From NCBI RefSeq assembly GCF_032362555.1, contig NC_083508.1, positions 4,431,001 through 4,495,000 of the forward strand: a DNA stretch of 64,000 nt, written 5' to 3'. Every line of letters starts with the position of its first letter. The first letter of the stretch is position 1. The notes beneath the pieces were generated by a model. It ran no database searches. It was not told the origin of the DNA and worked only from the letters and a program-made list of their open reading frames with translations. This DNA comes from Amyelois transitella. Taxonomy: Eukaryota > Arthropoda > Insecta > Lepidoptera > Pyralidae. This document shows, one piece after another, positions 36,501-47,275 of this stretch. The position numbers and the translations under genes are program-made.

Positions 36501-39500
36501 ATAAACATTGCCCTGTTCTGGCTAGCTGCGTTAGGTTAGGTTCGTATTACTTATTAAGCAGGTACGGTTTTTACATTGAAAGCTTTTATCTTATTACATA
36601 CATACATATAATCGCGTCTATATCCATTGCGGGGTAGATAGAGCCAACAGGTTTGAAGACTGTGAAGAACTTCACGATCAGCTGTATGGCTTAATGATAG
36701 AATCGAGATTCAAATAATGACAGGTTGCCATCGCCTTAAAGAAGAACCCCAAGTTTATAAGCCTATCCCTTAGTCACCTTTTATGACATCTATAGGAACA
36801 AGCTGAAGTGGTCCTATTATTCTTTTATTGGTGCCGGGAACCACACCGCACATTAAAAATAATGCACATAAACACACACAATTTATAAAACTTGGTAAAA
36901 TGTACCTTAAATGTTAACATACCGTTGTTGCTGCACTTTGGTGTCGGTTCTGACAAACCAGACGAGCTGGACGGCTGGCACGGACACGATGATGTCATCC
37001 ACGACCTTGGACCCCCCGAAGAAGACTGGGAAGGCGTGGGCCTCCCAGGTCACTGGGTTGAACATGATGGGGAACGTCAGGTTTAGTTCACCACGCTCCA
37101 CCTGTTAAAGCGTAGGAATTAATAAAAAAAAATAGATATTTTTATTTGAGGGCTCTTCATATGAAGATGGATTTCTCGGAATGTTAATCCAACAAAGATG
37201 ACAAGTTTACTCATTTAATACAATTTTAAAAGACAATTAAACATCTTCACCTTTATAAGCTAGGATTGTCATAGATTATGTTAAAATTAAACATCACAAT
37301 CTGGATGAACTCTGTTGTAATTAATAATAAGGTACAATTAGTAGTCAATGAAATAATTATTAATTGAAAGTGGCGGTCTTTTTCTTTGGAACCCACATGA
37401 CTGAAAAACATCAAAAACCTAAATGATAAAAAATTGTGAATCATTCAATCACTTCGATCAATTCTCATGAGGTCACAGTTGACACTAACAGAAGATAAAC
37501 AAAATATTGACAAATAGTAATAACATCAGTGCCTCCGGCCGTATAAAATCAATTGATTGTCTTCCTATAAGGTAGTTTGAGCATTGTTAGTAAATAAACT
37601 ATCTATTGTCTATAGCTCTGGTAATTTGATAGCGAATCAAAGTCGACGGAGAACCATTGATTTGCTTGCGCTCAAACAATGTATGCGGAATTTGATTCGT
37701 AATGGAGCTCTCGGCGATGTATTGTGGAGGAATTCTACTTACTATGGACAATGTACTGTTTAATAGTTGGCTGGCTATAACGAGAACTTGCAAAAGTAAA
37801 AAGAGTTCTATTGTAGCTAAGGTGACATTTTTTGCTAGTTCCGAAGCAAAGATATTGATCATAGCAAGTTTGAAACTAACATGCACTGGAGTGCACAATT
37901 AAGGGTGACAAAAGGATTAATTTGTTGATGAAGTCAGCCAATAGGTATGACTTGTTTGCTAGTTTCAAAACAAAGATAATGTTAAAGTAAGTTTAAAACT
38001 AACATGCGCTGGAGTGCGCTAATAACAAATGTATTTGTTTTTTAAGCTGGGTAAATAATATCCTTAAGAATTTTCACTGCAAAATAATTCTCAAGAAAGT
38101 GAAAAGAAAACGAAAGCAGATTGACGATGTTTTAAATAATGTATGCGACATACTTGAGTGGGTGTTTCGTTTTACGTGACACAGAAAAAATGTAAATGTC
38201 CAACAACGTTTCTTTGTGTTGACTAGTGGTCACGGTTGTGTTGGCTGTATCAATAAATATCTTATGAAATTCATTTCTTAGCAAATCTATAGATTTTTAA
38301 CACCTTTCAATTTATATTTAGAGAAAAAACTGGTTTGAGTAAGCTGATAAACTAACTAGTACTAAGTAAAAAGAGATAAGGCAGTAAGTAAAACACAATT
38401 CTAAAAAAGTTACACAATACCACATTATCATCGCTTTATATGGGATCACTAAGTAGGTAAAACGAAAGATTATGCATCTGTTGCTTTTCCTTTGTCAACT
38501 AAACGATAACATCGTATTGCATACACTCTATACTTTTTCTTATTTCATTGTTATTTTTAAAATGGAGAAGATTTGCATTATGTTTTTGATGTTGATGATA
38601 TAAACTCTAAAACATGAAAATCATAACTTTATTCCCGGAAAATTCCACAGGAGCGAAGTTCCTTTCAAAGTTTAGTTCCTTATGTCTTAATTACTATCCT
38701 GAGTATTTTTATTCCTGCGGGAATTATAGTAAACCAACTCTTATATAGTTTCTAAATAATAGAATCTAAATACCAAATTTCAAATCACGAGACCCAGCGA
38801 TTGGGCTGTACGTTCATTTATCAGTCAATCAGTTAGTCAGTGTTCTCTTAATATGTTTAGAAAATGTGTCGAACTAACCTCGCCAATAATCTTGTCCAGG
38901 TTCAGTATATCGTTGACGAAGCACTGGCCCTCCCACCTCGCGCACTCCTCCCTGTAGGTGAAGGTCTCTCCAGAAGGCAGGGTGACCGTCGTGTTCTGCA
39001 CCAGCTCATCCAACTGCCGTAGTTCCTCCCACACCTCAGTTCGCAGCATGTTCGTGTTGTTGTCTTTCGGTACGACTATCACGCGGCCGAATCTGCCTGT
39101 TGATTGAATAAATTAATTAGAAGAAAATAAGTAGAATTCGGATTCTTATAACTGAAGTCAGAGGTATAAATTAGTTTTACTGTGCTTTACCATATACTGC
39201 TCAATTCAATGTAAGGGTGATTAAAAGAAGTATTTTTTAAATTTTATTTCCTTTATAAATATATTCATTATAATGTATTTTTATTTTGAGCATTCAACGA
39301 TTCAGGTATAGAAATGTATTTTTTTTAAATAGTAGTTTCGGACTTGCGCTACTGTATTGCAATCTATGGAAATAAAAACATACCTGCGGTTTACTCCTTA
39401 TCAAAATACAATGAGCACTTAATTAATGGATGAGTCAATAAAGCGGCCAACCAGAATAGGTAATTATTATTTATTGGCCAACTGAATTAGTGCGAGTATT

Positions 39501-40166
39501 TTAAAAGAGTATTTAATTATTTTCAAGATAGATAATTATCTTGTTAAGTATATGTTTAAAGGGTTTTAAGACGGGAGACCTATATCTTAAAAATTGCTTA
39601 GTGGTTAAATTGTTTCCACATAAAATTACCATAAGCTTGAGAAAATTTAAACAAATAATAATCACAAAGACTAAGTGTGAAAAGTTGCAATTACTTTTTG
39701 CGTTAGACTTGGGCGTCAGTGATTTATTTTATTCAAAATGCCAAGAAATGACAGAATCCTTGAGGAAAATGGGGAGATTAGTTATAGAGTTTTTGCTCAT
39801 TTACATTTGTTTTCTTGGTATGTCTACGAACAAAAATATCAATTTCTTTCCCTTTCGTACAAAATTTTCATGCAATTTTGTAATCTTACCCGGCCTTGTA
39901 ATCCTCCCAACATTGAATCTGTGACTATAATTAACTTTGAAATGCTCTTCAACAATTCTTCTTTCCAACTTGCCCTGGCCTCTGACTGGTGAAAACAAGT
40001 ACTCTGGATCCATCTCATAGTAAACCCTCTGATAACCGGTGATCATCAGCAGGGTTAAGAGCACTGGTATGATGATGAAGTAGCCGGGCTGTCTTCCTAC
40101 TATGAGGCCCAGTTTGTAGAAGGATTTGTTCAGGATGTCATCGACGAATGTTAGTTTGCAACCCAT
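30581..40166 (-). CDS. Patched-related (Patched domain-containing) RND-type membrane protein
   Basis: Ten minus-strand coding exons join in frame: 39890-40166, 38879-39096, 36923-37101, 34714-35057, 34109-34309, 33527-33664, 32951-33264, 32308-32520, 31927-32136 and 30581-31666 (about 1059 residues). The N-terminus (MGCKLTFVDDILNKSFYKLG) and first hydrophobic segment match Patched-related proteins. The sterol-sensing/RND core has GIGIDDTF at 340-347, and the second half has the matching GFSVDF at 769-774; these acidic residues in TM4 and TM10 are typical of RND proton- or cation-coupled transport. Two extracellular loops separate the membrane blocks. The final 190 or so residues form a basic, Arg/Ser-rich cytoplasmic tail. 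Drosophila Ptr is the closest family I recognise; a PTCHD-like orthologue is also possible. The ATG at 40166 directly follows an acceptor-like TTTCAG, so an upstream non-coding exon is expected. Confidence 0.9.
32800..32900 (-). mobile_element. Truncated SINE-like fragment in a Patched-related intron
   Basis: Only the 3' part of the common family is present: ATCACGCCTATATCCCTTGC, then diverged GTAAACAGACCCGACAG, ending near TTAATGATAGAA. It lies in the intron between exons 32951-33264 and 32308-32520. Confidence 0.7.
33692..33895. mobile_element. SINE-like copy with an inverted 5' part
   Basis: The left part (about 33692-33795) is the central/5' portion of the family in minus orientation (GAATTGAGATTC, GACAGGTTGCTAG, GTCGCCTTTTACG). 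The right part (about 33820-33895) is the 3' portion in plus orientation (GTTGGCTCTGTCTACCCCGC, then GACGTGATTATATGTATGTA). A single plus-strand element with its 5' section inverted explains this order. It lies in an intron of the Patched-related gene. Confidence 0.75.
35340..35540 (+). mobile_element. Non-LTR retrotransposon fragment (reverse transcriptase C-terminus)
   Basis: A short plus-strand frame reads ERRRVGKRRHPQLRNLRNWF and then STTSQL before a stop. This resembles the C-terminal end of RTE-like LINE reverse transcriptases, which have a basic run followed by a LRNLRxWF motif. It is heavily truncated and lies antisense in the intron upstream of exon 34714-35057. Confidence 0.45.
36593..36852 (-). 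mobile_element. SINE-like element, nearly full-length
   Basis: This minus-strand copy runs from ACATACATACATATAATCG with GGGGTAGATAGAGCCAACAG to the head TGCCGGGAACCACACCGCAC. It lies in the intron 3' of exon 36923-37101 of the Patched-related gene. No target duplication was evident to me. Confidence 0.8.
37828..38030. repeat. Diverged tandem duplication with short palindromes
   Basis: Two similar blocks lie about 130 bases apart. Each carries TTTGCTAGTT, CAAAGATA and then AAACTAACATGC, and ends in a near-palindrome (GCACTGGAGTGC in the first, GCGCTGGAGTGCGC in the second). They lie in an intron of the Patched-related gene. Confidence 0.5.
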
Positions 40167-40289
40167 CTGAAACAATTTATAGTGCTATAGTTTTTTCACT
40201 TAAATATTTCTGTACACTGTTCTTTTTGTCATAGACAACAGAGCTGTATAAGTACGAGTAAGTACATCTGTCTCGTAGTTACAGCGTGA

Positions 40290-40432
40290 TGTTATATAGC
40301 CTAAAGCCTTCCTCGATAAATGGTATTCGAGTATTCAACGCAAAAAGAATTTTTCAATTCAAACCAGTAGTTCCTATGATTAGCGCTTCAAACAAACAAA
40401 CAAACTCTTCAGCTTTATAATATTAGTATAGA
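40290..40432 (-). mobile_element. Helitron 5'-end fragment
   Basis: Read on the minus strand it starts TCTATACTAATATTATAAAG preceded by A, then GTTTGTTTGTTTG, and continues with the same sequence as the 5' end of the Helitron at 8678-9590, including TTTATCGAGGAAGG. The 3' part of the element is absent. Confidence 0.75.
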
Positions 40433-41278
40433 TATTAAGTAATTATTTATCTGTACGTATCAATCACCATGTTTATAAAATTATGCGGTAAAACTAACTT
40501 ATCCTTTGAGAACGGAATCCTAAAAAAAATTTACTATTTTACTGCAGATTAACAGCTTTTCAAATGCTATTCTCAAATGGTAAATATCTTTCATTCTTTC
40601 ATAACTTGCTTGAAGTTAAGCGTCTTTCATAGTAAGTTAAAGTTATACAAATTTAAAGTTAATCATTCAATTTTAAATTTGTTACATGGTAATAAATATA
40701 TGTGTACCTACCTAATAATTAATCATATGCTTAGCCCGTAGTTCTAGTCTCCCTTGAACTCACTAGGTATGTTCATATATAAGTAACTAACTGCTATTTT
40801 TAGTTTTTCCACTAAAATAATATAGCTATTTATTGTTTTTACTTTTACACTTTGAAGGTGTAGATATTATATTTTATTTCTTGATTTCGGGATTTATAGA
40901 GGCTTTCTAAGATACTTATTCACGTAATCTCAAAATTATGTAGTTAGTACCTTCAATAGCTTGAAGCAATCATACTATATGTTACGTATTGCTAATATGC
41001 GCTCGCGCACGCTTATGTCCAAGTTAGCGGTCTGTTGGCCCCGTTTCAACATGTCTTAACTCGGTGACTGGTTAGCCTGCTGATTTCAAGGAAAATCAGA
41101 AAAACTATTTGAAACAACCATCGATAATTCAAAGGTGTCTAGTTAATTGCCTTGACCAATTTCGTTATTAATAATTTTATCTTTAACAAGCTTTAGTTAG
41201 TTAATATAACCTAAGGCTCTGACTACCCATTAGTGTTTAAACAAGGTAGGATTTGGGTTTCATAAAAGCCTACTGCCA

Positions 41279-41740
41279 GAATATGTACACGGGAGGTCTG
41301 TGGACTAGTCATACTAAAAAATCACTGGACGCCTTACGTGTTTAATATAACAATGTTTTTCGGATGTTGTTGGGACTGCCCCGTTACTGTAGCGCATCGG
41401 CGATGTTCGCTGAATATCAAGTAGATGGTTTTCCTGCAATTATACGGAAGAAGACCACATCGCTGATCCGCAGGGTGCGGAGTAGTCCGAATAGCATACT
41501 GACAACGTTGGCAGATAGGTATACGTCTCCTATATGGGTCTGCCTAGTGAGGAGATTGATTAGGGAAACGCACACGCCTTTGTAATCGCTCTCGCACTTT
41601 TATTGTTTCTATTTAATTTTCATTTTATGTTTCATGTCTCTGTCGGATTTACTAACTTAGGTTAAGTTTTACTAACAAATCTATGGACTTTTGTTGTCTG
41701 AAAATAAACGATTTTTATTTTTATTTTATTTATTTTTTAT
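41279..41740 (+). pseudogene. 5'-truncated LINE with the end of its reverse transcriptase
   Basis: The plus-strand frame reads GGLWTSHTKKSLDALRV, an in-frame TAA where a Gln would be expected, then YNNVFRMLLGLPRYCSASAM and further conserved residues (residue run RRVRSSPNSIL) to a stop near 41584. This is the C-terminal tail typical of lepidopteran non-LTR reverse transcriptases. The following roughly 150 bases of 3' UTR end in AATAAACGATTTTTATTTTT. It is a dead, truncated copy. Confidence 0.8.
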
Positions 41741-43039
41741 AAAGTAGGTATGTAACAACAATCTTTTCAAGCATTATTTTAGTTTTAACGTAATTGAAAA
41801 AGAAATAAAAAAATATTAATTTTTTTTCCAGATATTAAATTGGAGTTAGTATCTATATTTTTACTTATTATTATTGAAAATTACTATCTACCAATAGACT
41901 ATATGTTTAAGACACACACACACAGACAGATACTTTGTACTTATTTATTTTATTTTAAAACACATAATTATTCCTATTTACACTTACGTAAGCAAGTGCT
42001 GTTCATTTTTTCGATTTACGTTACGGCCTTATTGAGTAAATAGCATTTTAAGTACTTATGCGTGGTGACCTTGATTGCGACTATAAATATAAAATGCTTT
42101 GTTATTGATATTGTAAAATAGGAGGCACTTTTTATGCAAGTGCAGAGCATAACTATTCACCTTTACACAGACTAACACAGATTCAATAATAGAACAGAGT
42201 AACTTCAAATTAAATAAAGTATAGGTTTATTGAAATTTGTTCAGTGTAATGTATTGATTCACCACTTATAAGAATTCAAATTAAATTAAAAATAACTATG
42301 AAGATTAGGTTCCCTTGCAAAGATTACAGGGGTAAGACCTTTATACCCAGTCCAGGTTCGTGGCCATATTCTGAACCTCCAGAGAATTTAGGATGCAAAC
42401 GGGACTAACGCCAGGAAGAAGAAGAATATTATATTGACAATTGAGTTTGAATGATGAGCGGATAAACGATAATACACTTGAAATCTTGAACCATGCGCAT
42501 TACAGGCAAACCGCTGCGCCGCGGAGGTCGGCTTTGAATGTAATAAAGTTCTATCTTTCCTTAGTTGAAATTCGTGATACATATATGATATGTGTATCAT
42601 TTAAAATAAAAATAATTGAACTACATATATTCCAATTAACCAGATCACGACAACAATCGACCTTTGTTTTACTTAAGTATGTGGGCTTTGCACGGGGAAA
42701 TCTAATCTATTATTACTATAAACTTATTTTTAACTGTATGCTGTGGATCGTAGGAGGCAAACAAAGGGCAAAGAAATGACCACCTGTGAACTTTGATACA
42801 ATTTGTGCCATGCTTTTGTTGGATTATAAGATAAACATACGTATTGGTTTGCCAGATACACATAAGATCATATAAATCAATATGAAAAGTCGAACGCAAG
42901 ACAGAAAGTTTTAATTCAAATATACTGTGTCTTTTTTAATGTCTTGTAAACTAAATTGACAGAAATAAGCTATTAAATCATTTATTAAAATAATCATAAA
43001 CATAGCAAGTAATAAGTCCAGTGGAGTAATAGTAGTACG

Positions 43040-44208
43040 AGATCCGGCTGCAAAATCACTACGTTCATCGCGTAGTTAATCAAACTCACATTTTAACATA
43101 CATTTATGAATAGGATAATACATAGATAATAGGGTGCCAGTCAATAAGTGGCCGCAAGTAATTTTAATTAAATTAATGTTAATTAATTTTCCAAAAAAAA
43201 TTTCGTTCACTTGTTTTTTAAATAAAATATCATCCACATCATAGAAATGTATGTAAAGAATTCGAAAATCAATGGGTGCCGTTACACACTCGGCCGCAAC
43301 TACTACGCAGCCAGGTGTAAACAGGTAATATTTTGGTCTATTTATACGTTCATGTCGTACACGCATGTTTTTTATATCAAATTAAAGCTAATTTTTTTTT
43401 TAATATGATGATATATCGCTGCCTGTGAATAAATGGCCGCAAATTAAGGTTGCTAGCTGTTAAAAACTCGAGGTATCCGAGATAAAGTGAAAGAGAGTTA
43501 GCGCGTAACGCCACTTGTTAGACAAGGATGGCGAGTACCAGCTGTGCGAGTATTTGAAGCCATTGCGCACGCGTATAGATAGGGTTCTCAACAGTGCAGC
43601 TAAATTATTCTTATATACTAACCTTCTTTTTGAGCTCGTTATACACAACGTTGTTGATATCATTTATTTATTGAACTTGAAAGTGTTATTACGTTGATAA
43701 AAGTAATATTAACATTTTAGAAAAATGAAAAAGTGTTTTTTGTGTAGTAAAACTCTTTCACTTTATCTCGGATACCTCGAGTTTTTAACAGCTAGCAACC
43801 TTAATTTGCGGCCATTTATTCACAGGCAGCGATATATCATCATATTAAAAAAAAAATTAGCTTTAATTTGATATAAAAAACATGCGTGTACGACATGAAC
43901 GTATAAATAGACCAAAATATTACCTGTTTACACCTGGCTGCGTAGTAGTTGCGGCCGAGTGTGTAACGGCACCCATTGATTTTCGAATTCTTTACATACA
44001 TTTCTATGATGTGGATGATATTTTATTTAAAAAACAAGTGAACGAAATTTTTTTTGGAAAATTAATTAACATTAATTTAATTAAAATTACTTGCGGCCAC
44101 TTATTGACTGGCACCCTATTATCTATGTATTATCCTATTCATAAATGTATGTTAAAATGTGAGTTTGATTAACTACGCGATGAACGTAGTGATTTTGCAG
44201 CCGGATCT
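43040..44208. mobile_element. Fold-back element with 456-bp inverted arms
   Basis: The left arm (43040-43495) and right arm (43753-44208) are inverted copies that look identical by eye, separated by a 257-bp unique loop. The ends are AGATCCGGCTGCAAAATCAC and its reverse complement. Imperfect pairing may extend outward to about 43033 and 44215 (TAGT...ACTA), flanked by TAG on both sides, but a target duplication is not certain. Each arm contains the same 96-codon open frame (43076-43366 minus, 43882-44172 plus). Its translation overlaps the repeated DNA motif and resembles no protein I know, so I do not call it a gene. No transposase is present, so it is presumably a non-autonomous long-TIR or fold-back transposon. 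Confidence 0.85.
43132..43442. repeat. Three evenly spaced copies of a 26-bp motif in each arm of the fold-back element
   Basis: Motif starts in the left arm are at 43132, 43274 and 43417, 142 and 143 bases apart. Each has the pattern of GTGCC or CTGCC, a variable stretch, then GGCCGCAA. Mirror copies lie in the right arm. The sequence between copies is not obviously related, so this looks like spaced binding sites rather than a simple tandem array. Confidence 0.75.
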
Positions 44209-46324
44209 TAGACTATAGCTGTCATCGGCAGACCACAACCGCAGTGCTTTAGGTTTTACAATACTATAATTTAGCAAATTAGGTATCATGGCTTACTCTA
44301 TTACAGCAAGCTGCTGTTTTATGATCCATTGAAATACATATGCCACCTCTGAAATAATTATACTAATAAAATTAAAGTTAAAGTCCATCAACGATTATCT
44401 AAATATTGGTCGAATAATGTACGCCGGCGGAGAGAGAATCGACAGATAATTTATTTATTTCAGCAAGACTCCGTGATAAATATTGAGCGCACGTGGCAAA
44501 AGAGTAAATGAAACGGTTTCTTATGGTGTCTGTAGTCGTTAACATAATGAAATATTGTGCTTTATATAATCTTCAATTACAATAAGTCGATTTCAAAGAC
44601 AGTCTGACTAAAATTGACCCTTGATTTTAATAAATACAGATGAATTGGTGTTATCTAACTAGGTCCATATCTGTGGTAAATACCGGGCTATGAGTTGGTA
44701 TTTGAGTTAACAGCTCAATCGTCCCAAAGCCAATAAAAGCAAGAAAACAGTTACCGTTACAGAGTTAGCAAAAAGTGGTTAATCACCCGCTGTTTGTGCC
44801 AAAGGCCGTGCCTTGGCTTTCTTTATCCGATCTCTTGCGAAATCTTTCAATGCATATTTAACATACTTTAATTTATTGGCTATTTTAAGCCTTCAAGTAT
44901 TTATGCAAAATACACAAGGTTTATTAATGGTAATTATGGTAGTTTAATATCTGCACTAAGGACGCGTGATGATAGAAGGTCTAGACTGTTATATATTTTG
45001 TGTTTGAAGCCAAATCTCTTTTTAAATGCATAATTGTGAAAAAATATTGTATTCTGACATTTGATTACAATCTGAATCGACATCGAATCATTAACAGGTG
45101 AGATGTTTTACAAATTCAAATTATTATATTGGATAATGTTACTCGATATTTTTCGACATATCTCTTAAATAGAAGATTATTAAGAAAATGCTAATTTGTT
45201 CAACAGTTATCATTAAAAATGCATTTTTATAACAAATTATTTCAGTTATTCCTCCTGTAGGACATAATTGCCTACAAACAAAACAACAGTCTATGCGTGA
45301 TGAGGCCACAGATTTGGACCACCCACCATAAATGATGTAGGAGTACCTACCGCAGTTCCCGGACCCACATTCCTTCCCCTAATTTTAAAGTATAGACATA
45401 CGAAACACTTTGAATTTTCTAGAAACAATAGAGTGTAGAATAATAATTAAACCTATAGAAAAAAACTGGTGGTTCCCGGCTCCACATTATATTTAAAAAG
45501 AAAAAGGTACTAATAGGGACAACTTAATGTTTTAAACTGATATTCAGATTTAAAATATAAAATACATAATTTGCTTTTTAAATTAAAACTATGACTTCAT
45601 GATAAAACTCATTAATATATAAAGGTCGTACTCACTTAGGTAATAATAAATCTTGATAAAATAATTATTTTGTAAGATTTTTTTTTAATTGGAATGATAA
45701 CACTCTTTTACGAAACCTTGTACGAAAAGTACCTACTTTTTATTAACACTTGCAGACGATGTAAGTATAGCTTAAGCGCGGCGCAGCATACCAATGGATG
45801 TGCGCCTTTACAGTTAATTAATATCTATGTCGATGGTCCATCTACACCAGCAGAACTCCTTGACCGGCTGTCCGTAGACTCGTGCCTTTCACTACCACTT
45901 TACCTGACGTTTTCTAACTATAACAGGAAAATTCTAGAAGCTTTTAGTAGAAATTATCCAAGAACTTACTGAATTTATGTTACAAAGTATTAAAATTAAA
46001 GTTGATCTAAATATATCTCATTTAAAGAATATGCTATCTTTGGTTTATAATTTTTTATAATGCCACTGAATTATATTTTATCTTTATTTTCTGTGCTGGT
46101 GGAAATCAATCTATTATTCGTAATACTTAACTAAATATTATTTATCTTCATACTAAAGGATCGACATAGATTGATAATTATGTAGTTGACGAAACATACA
46201 TATGTGAATAAACAATTCTCGTCCCTAATTATCTATGCTGATGCATTTACGTAAAAGAAAAGCTAAAAAAGCATCCCGGAAAATAAAGATGATGACGTCT
46301 GCTAAGGAAGGATTTTTTGTTAAT

Positions 46325-46480
46325 TATCAATAAACTTGGGATTCTTCTTTAAGGCGATGGGCTGGCAATCTGCCTCTATTTGAATCTCAATTCCATCTTG
46401 GCCTTTCAGCTAACATGGCCTTTCAGTCTTTTCAACTGTTAGCTCTGTTTGAGAAAAAGCCGTGATATGTTTTGTTGTAT
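46325..46480 (+). mobile_element. SINE-like element, 5'-truncated copy
   Basis: It runs from AAACTTGGGATTCTTCTTTA through GGCGATGGGCTGGCAA and TTTGAATCTCAATTCCATC to a decayed tail. The TCTACCCCGCAAGGG block is lost. Confidence 0.7.
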
Positions 46481-46892
46481 GTAGGTACTTATATTTAGTT
46501 CTGGAACTAAAGATGATTTATTTGTTCTTCCAAAGCCAGGTCACTTTAGCAACTTGCAAAATACTCATACAGCACCGTTACGCAACTATCTAGTAAGAAG
46601 TTAGTAAACCTGTGAAAGTAAACACACCGGTCACTGACTTAGTGCAAATGAGAACCGCTGCTATTGACCGCAGCCTGCACTTTATTGCAATTTGCAAACG
46701 CTACGTGACTTTTTGGTCAGTGATGAATGCAACTGCGAAGCAATTTGTTCATTTGTGTCCTCAACAGAAACAGAAGAAACGTAAACGCGTCAATAGACTT
46801 TATCGTGTTGTTCGCGACAATTTAATGTAGGAACACTCCATTTCTTTAAAATGTTTGTCGTATAAACTTATATACTGGTCTGGTTTCTACAA

Positions 46893-47075
46893 CCATACAT
46901 ACATATAATCACGTCTATAAACCTTAAGGAGTAAACAGAGCCAATACTCTCGCAAAGACTGAAAGACCAAGAATTGAGATTCAAACAATGACAGGTTGCT
47001 AGCCCATCGTCTAAAAGAAGAATCCCATCGCCTTAAAGAAGAAACAGAAGTTTATAAGGCCGATCTGGTTTCAGC
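46893..47075 (-). mobile_element. SINE-like element, truncated copy
   Basis: It starts at the tail end (ACATACATATAATCACGTC), then diverged AAGGAGTAAACAGAGCC, ATTGAGATTCAAACAATGAC and CCCATCG. A short internal duplication repeats a block like CATCGCCTTAAAGAAG. Confidence 0.7.
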
Positions 47076-47124
47076 AGCGTGTAACATTTGCGCTAATCCC
47101 TGTGCTTGTAAGCGTAAGTGAATC

Positions 47125-47275
47125 AAACTAAAAACTTGAAATTCTTATTTTAGGTGATGCAATAGCAACTTGTCATTATTTACCATTATATCTAAATCAC
47201 TATTTACATGGCCGATGACTCTTGGGACTAATGTCTCTGTCTACTCTGTAAGGGATAAAGAAGTGATATGTATAT
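47125..47275 (+). mobile_element. SINE-like element, degraded copy
   Basis: A diverged plus-strand copy: CTTGAAATTCTTATTTTAGG, AGCAACTTGTCATTATTT, then TCTGTCTACTCTGTAAGGGA and GTGATATGTATATG. Together with the preceding minus-strand copy it forms an imperfect inverted pair. Confidence 0.65.

Noticed and set aside
36892..37108. Plus-strand open frames of about 64 codons
   Set aside because: They are shadows of Patched-related exon 36923-37101 on the other strand, which fits the protein and splice phases.
43882..44172. 96-codon frame present in both arms of the fold-back element
   Set aside because: It is identical because the arms are identical, and much of it is translation of the repeated DNA motif; no homology or gene signals.
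45694..45972. 92-codon open frame on the plus strand
   Set aside because: No recognisable family and no splice or promoter context; it lies in a repeat-rich gene-poor region.
46612..46830. Basic 72-codon open frame on the plus strand
   Set aside because: It begins on GTG, has no known homology, and lies between two SINE fragments.
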